Shown here piece after piece: positions 37,026 to 45,762 of a DNA stretch of 64,000 nt. The DNA is from Streptomyces lydicus (GTDB lineage Bacteria; Actinomycetota; Actinomycetes; Streptomycetales; Streptomycetaceae). Positions within the stretch are counted from its first letter, which is position 1. The number at the start of each line of letters is the position of its first letter. The stretch is from positions 7,068,001 through 7,132,000 of the forward strand of contig NZ_RDTE01000003.1 in the NCBI RefSeq assembly GCF_004125265.1, read 5' to 3'. Under the pieces are notes generated by a model. That model ran no database searches. It was not told the origin of the DNA and saw only the letters and a list, made by a program, of their open reading frames with translations. The translations under genes and the position numbers were made by a program.

Positions 37026-37823
37026 TCAGGTGCCGGCCAGCGGCATCTCCGCGGCGACCACGATGCCCTTGGCCGCGGCCTTCTCCAGCGCCTCGCGCAT
37101 CAGGTCCTCGCGGGGCTGGTGGCCGATGGAGCCCGCGGGTGCCGCGTACATCAGCACCGACTGCGCCTTGTTGGCCGCGGCGCGCCAGCCGTCGGAGACG
37201 GCCAGCGGCTGGTGGGCCTGCCACCAGGCGGCCTGCTGGCCGGCGCCGCCCGGCTGCAGGACGGCATGCAGTTTGCCCATGGCCAGCAGCGCGGACCAGC
37301 CCGGGTTCGGGCCGGGGAGCTGGTCCATGTCCGTCACCGGGTGGAAGCCCTGCTCCAGGAGCAGCGGAAGGAAGGCGTCGTCCGGGCCGGCCGAGCCGGG
37401 GCGGGCGATCGGGCCGTCCGGCTCGACCACCAGGGCCGGGTGCAGGTCGCCCTCGACCAGCACCAGACCGCAGGTGATCCCGAGCGTCGCCTGACGCGGG
37501 GTGGTGGGGAGCGGGACGGCCGGTGCGGGAGTCTCGGGGGCGGCGTCCTCGCCGGTGATGGAGCGCACGGCTCCCTGGAGCTGCTCCTCCGACACCGGGA
37601 CGACCTGCGAGGGGATGCAGGTGGCATGGGCGAACGCGAGTACCGCGGTCTCCTCGCCCACGAACAGGACGGTGCTGGTGCGCTCCTGCTCGCTGTCCCC
37701 GGGGGTCCGGCAGGAGGTGCAGTCATAGCTGCCGGGGGCGTCGCCACCGGCCAGCAGGCGGTCGGCTTCTTCGTCGCCGATCTCGGCGCGAACGTCGTCG
37801 CTGACGTCGAGCATGCGCGGCAC
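37026..37823 (-). CDS. Conserved hypothetical protein with CxxC motif
   Basis: The 265-aa soluble protein begins PRMLDVSDDVRAEIGDEEADRLL and has CTSCRTPGD near residue 35, a possible metal or disulfide site. Two halves of alternating strands and helices follow (TVLFVGEETAVLAFAHATC; GITCGLVLVEGDLHPALVV), suggesting a small alpha/beta fold. No known domain is recognised. GTG 37823 has GAGGAG about 6 nt upstream on the minus strand. It lies alone between a hypothetical gene and the Rpf-like gene. Confidence 0.7.
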   Translation of the reverse strand: MPRMLDVSDDVRAEIGDEEADRLLAGGDAPGSYDCTSCRTPGDSEQERTSTVLFVGEETAVLAFAHATCIPSQVVPVSEEQLQGAVRSITGEDAAPETPAPAVPLPTTPRQATLGITCGLVLVEGDLHPALVVEPDGPIARPGSAGPDDAFLPLLLEQGFHPVTDMDQLPGPNPGWSALLAMGKLHAVLQPGGAGQQAAWWQAHQPLAVSDGWRAAANKAQSVLMYAAPAGSIGHQPREDLMREALEKAAAKGIVVAAEMPLAGT

Positions 37824-38093
37824 GGGTGGCTCCTCGATCTCTGTGCGTCTGCCGGGTGGTCTCCCGGCTCGTACAAGGACAACGGGTGACCTGCGGCAGG
37901 AGTCACGCGAGGGCGGGAACGGAATCGAACCAATCCCCGCACAGCGGAAAACCGTGGAAAGTCGCCCCAGAAGCGGTCACATAGCGCCAACTTTTGCGCA
38001 GAGCCTGGCGCAGTCGGCGGTGTTCCGTACACCGGACCGGGTGGGTGCGGGGTCCTCGGGGCGTGGCGCGCTGGTCAGCGGCCGGCGGCTGCT

Positions 38094-38107
38094 TACCGTC
38101 ACCGGCT
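38094..38107 (+). promoter_or_regulatory. Leaderless-type promoter of the Rpf-like gene
   Basis: TACCGT (38094-38099) is 8 nt before ATG 38108 and no Shine-Dalgarno is present. The gap 37824-38107 holds no gene. Some streptomycete rpf genes carry a c-di-AMP riboswitch; I did not find its conserved blocks here. Confidence 0.45.
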
Positions 38108-38713
38108 ATGTCGGACAACTCTTCGGCGCCTCGGCGCTTCGTGGGATCCGTCGGGCTGCTCACCGCGGCGGCCACCGCCCTGGTGCTGTGCCTGCCCGGC
38201 GACGCAGCCGCCGACGGGACCGGCGGCGGCCCCGGCGGCAAGGCCACACACGCCTGCGCCGCCGACCAGTGGCCGTGGGGCTGCCTCGCGGAGTGCGAGA
38301 GCAGCGGGGACTGGCACGTCAACACCGGCAACACCTTCTACGGCGGGCTGCAGTTCTGGCAGCCCACCTGGGAGGCCTTCGGCGGCCTCGACTTCGCGGA
38401 GCGGGCCGATCTCGCCACCCGCAAGGACCAGATCAAGATCGCGAAACGGGTGCAGGCCGCCCAGGGGTGGGGCGCCTGGCCGGTGTGCGCCCGGCGCTAC
38501 GGGCTGATCCCTCCCGCGCGGACCCATGTCGTACGTCGCGGGGAGACGCTTGGCGAGATCGCCGAGAAGTACCAGGTGAAGGGCGGCTGGCGGGCGCTGT
38601 ACAGCGCCAACCGCTCGACCATCGGACCGGACCCCGGCAAGCTCTTGGCCGGCACCGAGCTGCGGCTCCCCGAGAGCCCGAAGAAGCACTCCCGGCCGGC
38701 GGACGACGACTGA
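38108..38713 (+). CDS. Secreted Rpf-like transglycosylase with LysM domain
   Basis: This 201-aa protein has a signal peptide or anchor (~13-35: SVGLLTAAATALVLCLPGDAAA), a resuscitation-promoting-factor domain (ACAADQWPWGCLAECESSG, ~50-68, then NTGNTFYGGLQFWQPTWEAFGG in part as FYGGLQFWQPTWE) and a LysM domain (HVVRRGETLGEIAEKYQV, ~140-190) for peptidoglycan binding. The catalytic Glu in ECESSG is present. Such enzymes cleave peptidoglycan and promote spore germination. A lysine/Pro/Asp tail ends it. The start follows from the -10 hexamer and the signal peptide. Confidence 0.88.
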   Translation: MSDNSSAPRRFVGSVGLLTAAATALVLCLPGDAAADGTGGGPGGKATHACAADQWPWGCLAECESSGDWHVNTGNTFYGGLQFWQPTWEAFGGLDFAERADLATRKDQIKIAKRVQAAQGWGAWPVCARRYGLIPPARTHVVRRGETLGEIAEKYQVKGGWRALYSANRSTIGPDPGKLLAGTELRLPESPKKHSRPADDD

Positions 38714-38970
38714 CGGGCGGGCGGCCGGCCGGAGTCGGCAGGGAGCGGAGGGGATCCGGGGCCGGGAGGCCGAGGGGATCCGGTGCCGGGAGGTTCCGTG
38801 CCCTTGCTGCCGATGACCTAACTTTTACGGAACAAGTTGGCGAAAGGCCCAACCAGGAACCCGCTTTCGCGGTCCTACCGTTCGCAGGGGGATGTGTCGC
38901 GCCGTCGGGAGGGGGGCGCGACGCATCCCACGGGGAGACCGGAACGAAAGACCAGGGGACACGGGGACGG
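38714..38970 (+). promoter_or_regulatory. Upstream region of the GT4/accessory pair
   Basis: The 257-bp gap contains no gene. AACTT...AAGTT half-sites lie about 38820-38840, and TACCGT near 38875 could be a -10, leaving a leader of about 90 nt. GGGGAC repeats stand just before ATG 38971. Evidence for any single site is weak. Confidence 0.3.
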
Positions 38971-40230
38971 ATGCACATCTCATTCCTGATTCACAATGCC
39001 TACGGCATCGGGGGGACGATCCGGACGACGTTCAACCTCGCGCGGACGCTCGCCGAGCAGCACGACGTCGAGATCGTGTCCGTACTGCGCCACCGCGACG
39101 ACCCGGTCTTCGACCTCGGCCCGCACGTCGCGCTGCGGCACCTCGTGGACCTCAGGGAGAACAGCCCCGCCTACGAGGGCGCGGACCCGGCGCACGCCCG
39201 CCCCGCCAGGATATTTCCCGCCGCCGAGAACCGGTTCGGCCAGTACAGCGAGCTCACCGACGGCCGGATAGCCCAGCATCTGCGCCGGATGGAGACGGAC
39301 GTGGTGGTCGGCACCCGGCCCGGCCTCAATGTGCACATCGCCAAGCAGGCGCGCCGCGGCCCGGTCCGGATAGGCCAGGAGCACCTGACCCTGGACACCC
39401 ACAGCAGGGCGCTCAAACTCGCGCTGCGCAGCGCCTATCCGCGCCTCGACGCGGTCACCACCGTCACCGAGGCCGACGCCCGTGCCTACCGCCGCACCCT
39501 GCGGCTGCCCGGTGTGCGGGTCGAGTCGGTGCCCAACAGCGTGCCGGCGCCCGCTCTCGCGCCCGCCGACGGCAGCGGCAAGTGGGTCGTCGCGGCCGGC
39601 CGGCTCACCCGCGTCAAGCGTTATGACGTCCTCATCCGCGCCTTCGCCCATGTCGTCGCCGAGCGCCCCGACTGGCGGCTGCGGATATACGGCGGCGGCG
39701 CCGAGAAGACCGCGCTGCGCGCCCTGATCGACGAACTCGGCCTGTACAACCACGTCTTCCTGATGGGCCCGGCCAACCCCCTGGAGCCCGAGTGGGCCAA
39801 GGGCTCGATCGCGGCGGTCTCCTCCAGCCTGGAGTCCTTCGGGATGACCATCGTCGAGGCCATGCGCTGCGGCCTGCCGGTCGTCGCCACCAACTGCCCG
39901 CACGGCCCCGGCGAGATCATCGACGACGGGGTGGACGGCAAGCTGGTTCCGGTCGGCAATCCGCAGGCGCTGGCCGGCTCGCTGCTCACGCTGATCAACG
40001 ACGACGCCGCCCGCAAACGGATGGGCGGGGCCGCGCTGGCCTCGTCGGCCCGCTTCGACCCCGCCACGGTCGCGGAACGCCATGAGGAGCTCTTCGCCGA
40101 ACTGCTCGCCCGCAGGCGGGGCCACCGGCTGCACGGCAGCCTGCATCGCGCCAGGGGAGCCCTGCTCGGCGGCGCATACGCCACCAAGGATGCGGCCCGC
40201 GCCGCGATGAGAGGGGTGCGGACGGCATGA
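38971..40230 (+). CDS. Glycosyltransferase family 4
   Basis: The 419-aa enzyme begins MHISFLIHNAYGIGGTIRTTFNL, with the glycine-rich acceptor loop of GT4 enzymes. The donor half includes VVAAGRLTRVKRYDVLIRAF, YGGGAEKTAL and SSLESFGMTIVEAMRCGLPV (Glu pair near 290-297). Substrates are unknown. The stop overlaps the next gene (ATGA), which encodes a predicted accessory protein, so they act together. Similar GT4 plus accessory pairs occur in streptomycete surface-glycan loci, from memory. Confidence 0.86.
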   Translation: MHISFLIHNAYGIGGTIRTTFNLARTLAEQHDVEIVSVLRHRDDPVFDLGPHVALRHLVDLRENSPAYEGADPAHARPARIFPAAENRFGQYSELTDGRIAQHLRRMETDVVVGTRPGLNVHIAKQARRGPVRIGQEHLTLDTHSRALKLALRSAYPRLDAVTTVTEADARAYRRTLRLPGVRVESVPNSVPAPALAPADGSGKWVVAAGRLTRVKRYDVLIRAFAHVVAERPDWRLRIYGGGAEKTALRALIDELGLYNHVFLMGPANPLEPEWAKGSIAAVSSSLESFGMTIVEAMRCGLPVVATNCPHGPGEIIDDGVDGKLVPVGNPQALAGSLLTLINDDAARKRMGGAALASSARFDPATVAERHEELFAELLARRRGHRLHGSLHRARGALLGGAYATKDAARAAMRGVRTA

Positions 40231-41204
40231 CGGCGTCGAGGCAACTGACCGTGACCGGAGACGAGATGAAGGAGTCCTCTGCCATCGATCAGGAACCCGG
40301 AGTTCCGGTGACCGCGCACACCCCGGGCCCCGAGCGGACGGGGGAGCGGGGGACGGAGGCGGAGCCGGCCGCGCTGCGCGCCGACTGCATCGCGGACTCC
40401 GCGGGCGGCCTCACCTTCGACCTGAACGTCCCCCGGGACACCCCCACCGCCTGGAGCGCGGCGCTGGTGCTGCGGCTGCGCGGCGGCGACGGTGCCGACG
40501 ACGAGGTACGGCTGCCGCTCGGCCCGAACGGCGCCGGACGCCTGCGCGCCGTGCTGCCCAGCACCGTCTCCCTCGCCGAGGGCCGCTGGAACGCCTACGC
40601 CGACCTCGGCGACGGCCGGGACCCGCGCCGCCTGCTGCCGGGCGTCAACGACCTGCGCTCACTGGTGGACCGCAGACCGCTGGCGGGCATCGGCCGGCTC
40701 GGTGTGCGCATCCCGTACGCGACCAAGTTCGGCAACCTCGCGTTGCGCAGCTGGCTGCGTGGTCCGCACGCCGAAGCCGGTGACATCCTGGTCAGGCCCG
40801 ACGGCATGACGGTCTCCGGGCGGCTCTACGGCACCGTGCCGGGCTCCGGTGCCCGCGCCGAGGCACGGTCGCGCCGCGCTCCGGACTCCCCGGACGCCGC
40901 ACCGGCCACGGTCACCGTCCCGCTGACCGTCGAGGGCTCCGGGTTCACCTTCACGCTGCCCTACGAGGAGCTGGCCGGCCGGTGGCAGCAGGGCAGCGAG
41001 CCCTGGGACCTGTGGCTGCGCCCCGCCGAGGGCGCCCGGGCGGTGCGCATCGCCCGCCTCCTGGACGACGTGGCCGACAAGAAGCAGGTCTTCAGCTACC
41101 CCGCGCTGCCGGTGCCGGCCGCGTCGGAACAGCTGTGGATCGGCCCGTATTACACGCTCGACAACGACCTGGCCGTCCGGGTCGCGGGACCTGCCGGGAA
41201 CTGA
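40227..41204 (+). CDS. Hypothetical protein coupled to GT4 (beta-rich, possibly polymer-related)
   Basis: No function is recognised for this 325-aa protein. After ~50 low-complexity residues it shows alternating beta strands: GGLTFDLNVP, WSAALVLRLRGG, RLPLGPNGAGRLRAVLPS, then RIPYATKFGNLALRSWLRG, VTVPLTVEGSGFTFTLPYEEL and WDLWLRPA. The pattern looks like repeated beta-sandwich modules as seen beside teichoic-acid-type transferases; this is inference only. ATG 40227 overlaps the GT4 stop. No signal peptide is visible, so it should be cytoplasmic. Confidence 0.6.
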   Translation: MTASRQLTVTGDEMKESSAIDQEPGVPVTAHTPGPERTGERGTEAEPAALRADCIADSAGGLTFDLNVPRDTPTAWSAALVLRLRGGDGADDEVRLPLGPNGAGRLRAVLPSTVSLAEGRWNAYADLGDGRDPRRLLPGVNDLRSLVDRRPLAGIGRLGVRIPYATKFGNLALRSWLRGPHAEAGDILVRPDGMTVSGRLYGTVPGSGARAEARSRRAPDSPDAAPATVTVPLTVEGSGFTFTLPYEELAGRWQQGSEPWDLWLRPAEGARAVRIARLLDDVADKKQVFSYPALPVPAASEQLWIGPYYTLDNDLAVRVAGPAGN

Positions 41205-41276
41205 CGGAGCGGCGCCCGCGGTCCCGGTGGCGCATCGAGGACCGCGGCTGTCCGCAAGGGCTGCGAGACTCGGGCC

Positions 41277-42314
41277 ATGTTGGAGACCTCGGCACGTCTG
41301 CTCCGCCTGCTCTCGCTGCTGCAGGCCCACCGGGAGTGGTCCGGTGCGGAGCTCGGCGACCGGCTCGACGTCACCCCGCGCACGGTGCGCCGGGACATCG
41401 ACCGGCTGCGCGAGCTGGGCTACCCCGTCCACTCCGCGCCGGGGACGGCCGGCGGCTACCGGCTCGGCGCCGGTGCCGAACTCCCGCCGCTGCTGCTCGA
41501 CGACGAGGAGGCGGTGGCGGTCGCGGTCGGGCTGCGCACCGCCGCGGTGGGCGGTGTCGAGGGCATCGAGGAGTCCTCCGTACGCGCGCTGGCCAAGCTG
41601 GAGCAGGTGCTGCCGCACCGGCTGCAGCGCCAGGTCGGTGCGCTGAACGCCTTCACGGTCCCGCTGCCCGGCGGTGGCGGCCCCCGGGTGGACCCGAGCC
41701 TCCTCACCGAGCTCGCGCACGCCTGCCGGGACTGCCGGCAATTCCGCTTCGACTACACCACCCACGACGGCACCGGCTCCCGCCGCATCGTGGAGCCGCA
41801 CCGCCTCGTCTGCGCCCGGCGCCGCTGGTACCTCGTCGCCTGGGACGTGGACCGCGCGGACTGGCGCACCTACCGGGTCGACCGCCTCACCCCCACCCCG
41901 CCGCACGGGCCGCGCTTCACCCCCCGCCCGCCGCCGGCCCCCGACCTCGCCGCGTATGTCTCCCGGGGCATCTCCACCGGGGTCTACGCCCGGCAGGCCA
42001 CCGTGCTGCTGCACGCCCCGCTGGAGCGCGCCGCGGAGCGCATCGGTCCGGCCGCCGGGACGCTCGAAGCCGTCGACGACCGGTCCTGTCTGCTGCGTAC
42101 GGGGGCGCACAGCCTGGAGCTGATGGTGCTCCACATCGTGCTGACGGGATTCGACTTCGAGGTCCGCGAGCCGCCGGAACTGCAGAGCCGCATACGGGAG
42201 ATCAGGGACCGGCTCTCCCGGGCACTGGCGGCGCCGCCGTCGGCTGCTTCCCCACCTCCGGATGGTGCAGATCGAAGGCGGGGGCCTCGGAGCGGATCCG
42301 CGGAAGGGTCGTGA
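41277..42314 (+). CDS. WYL-domain transcriptional regulator with HTH-11
   Basis: The 345-aa regulator has an N-terminal HTH (MLETSARLLRLLSLLQAH, then RLDVTPRTVRRDIDRLRELG, 1-55) and a WYL domain (RFDYTTHDG, RRIVEPHRLVCARRRWYLVAWD, ~165-210) that may bind a nucleic-acid-type or nucleotide ligand. The conserved part ends about residue 317 (IREIRDRLSRAL). The final ~28 residues are low complexity and lie antisense to ctaD (113-bp overlap), so the original stop may have been lost. Target genes are unknown. Confidence 0.85.
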   Translation: MLETSARLLRLLSLLQAHREWSGAELGDRLDVTPRTVRRDIDRLRELGYPVHSAPGTAGGYRLGAGAELPPLLLDDEEAVAVAVGLRTAAVGGVEGIEESSVRALAKLEQVLPHRLQRQVGALNAFTVPLPGGGGPRVDPSLLTELAHACRDCRQFRFDYTTHDGTGSRRIVEPHRLVCARRRWYLVAWDVDRADWRTYRVDRLTPTPPHGPRFTPRPPPAPDLAAYVSRGISTGVYARQATVLLHAPLERAAERIGPAAGTLEAVDDRSCLLRTGAHSLELMVLHIVLTGFDFEVREPPELQSRIREIRDRLSRALAAPPSAASPPPDGADRRRGPRSGSAEGS

Positions 42315-43884
42315 AGTTGTGCCGCGGCGGCGGCGAGGAGGTCGCCCACTCCAGCGAGCGGCCGAAGCCCCAGGGGTCGTCCACGGTGATCCGGGCGCCG
42401 TGGCGGGTGGTCTTCCAGACGTTGTAGAGGAACGGCAGCGTGGACAGGCCCAGCAGGAAGGAGCCGACGGTGGAGAGGGTGTTGAGGGCCGTGAAGCCGT
42501 CGGCGGCCAGATAGTCGGCGTAGCGCCGCGGCATGCCCTCCACGCCCAGCCAGTGCTGGACGAGGAACGTGGTGTGGAAGCCGACGAACAGTGTCCAGAA
42601 GTGGATCTTTCCCAGCCGCTCGTCGAGCATCTTGCCGGTGAATTTCGGCCACCAGAAGTAGAAGCCCGCGTACGTGGCGAAGACGACCGTCCCGAAGACG
42701 ACGTAGTGGAAGTGACCGACCACGAAGTAGGAGTCGGTGACGTGGAAGTCCATCGGCGGGGAGGCGAGGATGACGCCGGTCAGCCCGCCGAACAGAAAGC
42801 TCACCAGGAACCCCACCGACCACAGCATCGGCGTCTCGAAGGACACCGAGCCGTGCCACATGGTGCCGATCCAGTTGAAGAACTTCACCCCGGTCGGCGC
42901 CGCGATCAGGAACGACATCAGGGAGAAGAACGGCAGCAGCACCGCCCCCGTCGCGAACATGTGGTGCGCCCAGACCATCACCGACAGGGCCGTGATGGCC
43001 ATCGTCGCCCCGATCAGCATGACGTAGCCGAAGATCGGCTTGCGGGAGAAGACCGGGATGATCTCCGTGATGATGCCGAAGAACGGCAGCGCGATGATGT
43101 AGACCTCGGGATGGCCGAAGAACCAGAACAGGTGCTGCCACAGCAGCGCACCGCCCCACTGCGCCTCGAACACCACCGACCCGAACTGCCGGTCCGCCTC
43201 CAGCACCAGCAGCGCCGCCGCCAGGACGGGGAAGGCCATCAGCACCAGGATCGAGGTGAAGAGGATGTTCCAGGTGAACACCGGCATCCGGAACATCGTC
43301 ATCCCGGGCGCCCGCAGCACGATGATCGTGGTGATGAAGTTGACGGCTCCGAGAATGGTGCCGAAGCCGGCCAGCGCCAGCCCCATGATCCACATATCGG
43401 CGCCGGTGCCGGGGGAGCGGACCATCGAGTTCAGCGGGGCGTAGGCCGTCCACCCGAAGGCCGGGCCGCCGAACGGCGTGAGGAAACTGCCCAGCACGAT
43501 CAGGCCGCCGAAGAGGAAGAGCCAGTACGAGAACATGTTCAGCCGCGGGAAGGCCACATCGGGCGAGCCGATCTGCAACGGCATGATCTCGTTGGCGAAA
43601 CCGGCGAATGCGGGGGTGGCGAAGAGCAGCAGCATGATCGTGCCATGCATGGTCAGTGCCTGGTTGAACTGCTCCGCGTCGATGATCTGCAGCCCCGGAC
43701 GGGCCAGTTCGGCGCGCATCACCAGCGCCAGCAGACCGCCCACCAGGAAGAAGCCGAACGCGGTGATCAGGTAGAGGTGCCCGATCTTCTTGTGGTCGGT
43801 GGTCGTCAGCCAGTCGACCAGCACCGACCCGCGGCGCCGGGCCCCGGTGGGCCGCAGGTCCGTCTGGCCGGTGTCCGTAACCAT
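42202..43884 (-). CDS. ctaD: Cytochrome c oxidase subunit I (orphan copy)
   Basis: The 560-aa membrane protein with about 12 helices is the catalytic subunit of an aa3-type oxidase. Haem and copper ligands are present: MHGTIMLLLFATP (low-spin haem His), WFFGHPEVYII (CuB His and cross-linked Tyr), VWAHHMFATG (two CuB His) and VVGHFHYVVFG (haem a3 and low-spin haem His). No subunit II, III or bc1 genes are nearby, so this is the separate second copy common in streptomycetes. ATG 43884 begins MVTDTGQTDLRPTG; no good ribosome site is seen. The 3' end overlaps the WYL gene. Confidence 0.92.
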   Translation of the reverse strand: MVTDTGQTDLRPTGARRRGSVLVDWLTTTDHKKIGHLYLITAFGFFLVGGLLALVMRAELARPGLQIIDAEQFNQALTMHGTIMLLLFATPAFAGFANEIMPLQIGSPDVAFPRLNMFSYWLFLFGGLIVLGSFLTPFGGPAFGWTAYAPLNSMVRSPGTGADMWIMGLALAGFGTILGAVNFITTIIVLRAPGMTMFRMPVFTWNILFTSILVLMAFPVLAAALLVLEADRQFGSVVFEAQWGGALLWQHLFWFFGHPEVYIIALPFFGIITEIIPVFSRKPIFGYVMLIGATMAITALSVMVWAHHMFATGAVLLPFFSLMSFLIAAPTGVKFFNWIGTMWHGSVSFETPMLWSVGFLVSFLFGGLTGVILASPPMDFHVTDSYFVVGHFHYVVFGTVVFATYAGFYFWWPKFTGKMLDERLGKIHFWTLFVGFHTTFLVQHWLGVEGMPRRYADYLAADGFTALNTLSTVGSFLLGLSTLPFLYNVWKTTRHGARITVDDPWGFGRSLEWATSSPPPRHNFTTLPRIRSEAPAFDLHHPEVGKQPTAAPPVPGRAGP

Positions 43885-43988
43885 CCGCTGCACCCCGTTC
43901 GTCGAAGGTGTACTGGGCCCGGCACATGATGCTCGCGCGGGGGGCGCAGAGCGAGGTGGCGCTCCGGTCCGTTCCGGTGGGATCAAGC

Positions 43989-44048
43989 GGCCCGGCGGAC
44001 GGCCCGGTGGACGGCCCGGCAGGTGGTCCGGTGCACGGCCCGGCGGGC
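43989..44048. repeat. 12-bp tandem repeat, five copies, upstream of ctaD
   Basis: Units based on GGCCCGGYGGAC repeat at 43989, 44001, 44013, 44025 and 44037, with increasing divergence. It lies in the 545-bp gap between ctaD and the I78 gene. A short frame through it encodes a Gly/Pro repeat, but I do not call it a gene. The rest of this gap (44100-44330) is unusually AT-rich and probably holds regulatory sequence. Confidence 0.7.
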
Positions 44049-44416
44049 GGGGCCGGAGCGGGCGCGGAAGCGGCAAGCGGGGCGATGTGCGGGAAATGTG
44101 TGCGGAGTGTGTCTCGTTGGACAATTTCCCGGTGACCGATAAAGGGCGCCGGGTACGGGAAATCCGAAACTTGCGGGGATTATTTTCGGACGGCTCGCCG
44201 CGATGTGCCGAGTGGTCAATCCCGTTTCGCATTTGATCAAGGCGGAATTCCGGCCGCTTAATGTTCCACCCGATTGCACCATCACGCGGCGCGTACGGGT
44301 GACGGAAGTTGCGGCAAACGCACCGGTGTTCGCTGTGACACAAGTGTGACCAAGGCCGGACCGGGAGGTCACCGAGGTGTGCGAAGGCCGGGCTTCCACA
44401 GGCCGCCCCGGACGCC

Positions 44417-44429
44417 TACGGTGGCTGTC
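44417..44429 (+). promoter_or_regulatory. Leaderless-type promoter of the I78 inhibitor gene
   Basis: TACGGT (44417-44422) is exactly 7 nt before ATG 44430, with no Shine-Dalgarno. TTCCAC near 44394 is a weak -35 at 17 nt. Confidence 0.45.
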
Positions 44430-44645
44430 ATGGCTGACGTACCGAACCTTCCGGACAACCCTCAGGACGACATCGAGGCGTATGCCGGCCTTGCCCAGCA
44501 GGACGCCGAAGAGCAGGCGAGAGAGCGCGGCTGGACCACGGTCCGCTCACTGCCGCCGGGCGCGATCATCACCATGGAGTACCTGGCAGGACGCCTCAAT
44601 TTCGAGGTCAAGGACGGCACGGTGCACCGCACCTGGCAGGGCTGA
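44430..44645 (+). CDS. I78-family peptidase inhibitor
   Basis: This 71-aa protein matches the I78 (Aspergillus elastase inhibitor-like) family: GWTTVRSLPPGAIITMEYLAGRLNFEV, shown here in parts, with the exposed binding loop around EYLAGRLNFEV and the terminal basic HRTWQG. No signal peptide is seen, so it would act in the cytoplasm or leave by another route. It is 7 kb away from the streptogrisin locus. A perfect hairpin follows. Confidence 0.78.
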   Translation: MADVPNLPDNPQDDIEAYAGLAQQDAEEQARERGWTTVRSLPPGAIITMEYLAGRLNFEVKDGTVHRTWQG

Positions 44646-44661
44646 GCGCCGTACGCACGAC

Positions 44662-44701
44662 GAAGGCCCCGGCCGCTCCGAGGGGAGCGGCCGGGGCCTT
44701 C
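44662..44701. terminator. 18-bp perfect hairpin between convergent genes
   Basis: Bases 44662-44679 pair fully with 44684-44701 around a GAGG loop. It lies between the I78 gene (plus) and the PAP2-like gene (minus) and can stop transcription in both directions. Confidence 0.85.
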
Positions 44702-44739
44702 GCCGCGGGGCGGGGGTGTGCGTACCGGCCCCGCCGGGC

Positions 44740-45762
44740 TCAGCCGTTCGCGTTGCGGCCGCGCCCGGTGACCGGGCTGAGCGGCGTGCTGCGCGACCGG
44801 TCCGCGTGCGGCGGCCGCCGGCTGCCCGCCGGGGTGGCCGGGGCGCGCTCCGAACGGATGGTGTACGGGCGCGAGGGGTGGTGCGGCCAGGAGTCCGGGT
44901 TGTGGGCGGCGGACCGGCCGCCCGTGCCCGCGGAGACCAGCACCTCGCCGTCGGAGGCGATGCGCTGCCGGGACACCTCGGGAGCCAGCGAGCCGACCGG
45001 CAGCGGGCCGCGCAGCGAATCGGGGCGCAGCCGCAGCCACAGCCGCAGCAGGATGCCCATGAGACGGTCCTCGAACCAGGTGATCCCGGGCTCCAGCCAG
45101 GGCATCGCCAGCAGCACCAGCAGCCCCGCGGCCCAGCCGAGCAGCACATCGCTGACCCAGTGGGTGCCGAGGTAGACGGTGGTCATGCCGACGCCCAGCG
45201 CGCCCAGCGCGGCGATCACCGACAGCGTGCGGCGGCGCAGCGAGGTGGTCGCCAGGTAGGCCAGCACACCCCAGGTGACCACGGCGTTCGCGGTGTGACC
45301 CGAGGGGAATATGTCGCCCCCGAGCCCCATCTCGTTGGCGCCGACCACGGTCGCGTAGTGCGGGCCGAGCCGCCCCATGCCGAGCTTGGCGGCGCCCACG
45401 GTGATGTTCAGCAGCAGCAGCGAGGCGCCGAGCACCAGCAGCGGGTGGAGGTTGCGCTGGCGCCAGCAGCGCCAGCCCAGCCATGCCGCCACCGCCACCG
45501 CGGTCGGTCCGCGCTGCCCCAGTACAACGAAGTAGTCGAGGAAGGCATGGATCTCGGGCCACTGCTTGTACGGCCTGAAGAACATGACTTGCCAGTCGAA
45601 CGTGACCAGCCATGTAGTAGCCAGCACGCCGGCCACGATCGCGAGGTACACCGCCAGCGTTCCCCAGAACAGCCACAGGCGGGTCCGGGTCATGCTGGGC
45701 GGCCGGACGCGATCGGTCGGGCGCTGCTCCTCCATCTGGTCGAGCTTGTCATCGGTACGCAC
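44740..45762 (-). CDS. PAP2-family membrane phosphatase-like protein
   Basis: This 340-aa protein has about six membrane helices followed by a ~90-residue disordered C-terminal tail. The PSGHTAN motif and GTHWVSDVLLGW motif of PAP2 (lipid phosphatase) enzymes are present. Motif 1 reads KLGMGRLGP where the family has K-x6-RP, and motif 3 lacks the usual Ser-Arg (TTVYLG instead), so phosphate-binding Arg residues differ. Substrates would be lipid pyrophosphates or phosphatidic acid. GTG 45762 has no ribosome site; TAACGT on the minus strand (45770-45775) is 7 nt upstream, suggesting a leaderless mRNA. Confidence 0.78.
   Translation of the reverse strand: MRTDDKLDQMEEQRPTDRVRPPSMTRTRLWLFWGTLAVYLAIVAGVLATTWLVTFDWQVMFFRPYKQWPEIHAFLDYFVVLGQRGPTAVAVAAWLGWRCWRQRNLHPLLVLGASLLLLNITVGAAKLGMGRLGPHYATVVGANEMGLGGDIFPSGHTANAVVTWGVLAYLATTSLRRRTLSVIAALGALGVGMTTVYLGTHWVSDVLLGWAAGLLVLLAMPWLEPGITWFEDRLMGILLRLWLRLRPDSLRGPLPVGSLAPEVSRQRIASDGEVLVSAGTGGRSAAHNPDSWPHHPSRPYTIRSERAPATPAGSRRPPHADRSRSTPLSPVTGRGRNANG

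Noticed and set aside
37915..37940. T-loop-like GGTTCGATTCC on the minus strand
   Set aside because: No matching acceptor stem, anticodon arm or CCA end could be drawn around it; not a tRNA.
37824..38107. c-di-AMP (ydaO) riboswitch before the Rpf-like gene
   Set aside because: Expected from knowledge of rpf genes, but the conserved sequence blocks are not visible and a -10 lies 8 nt before the ATG.
43908..44135. 75-codon ORF with Gly/Pro repeats upstream of ctaD
   Set aside because: It only reads through the 12-bp tandem repeat, lacks a ribosome site and has no conserved feature.
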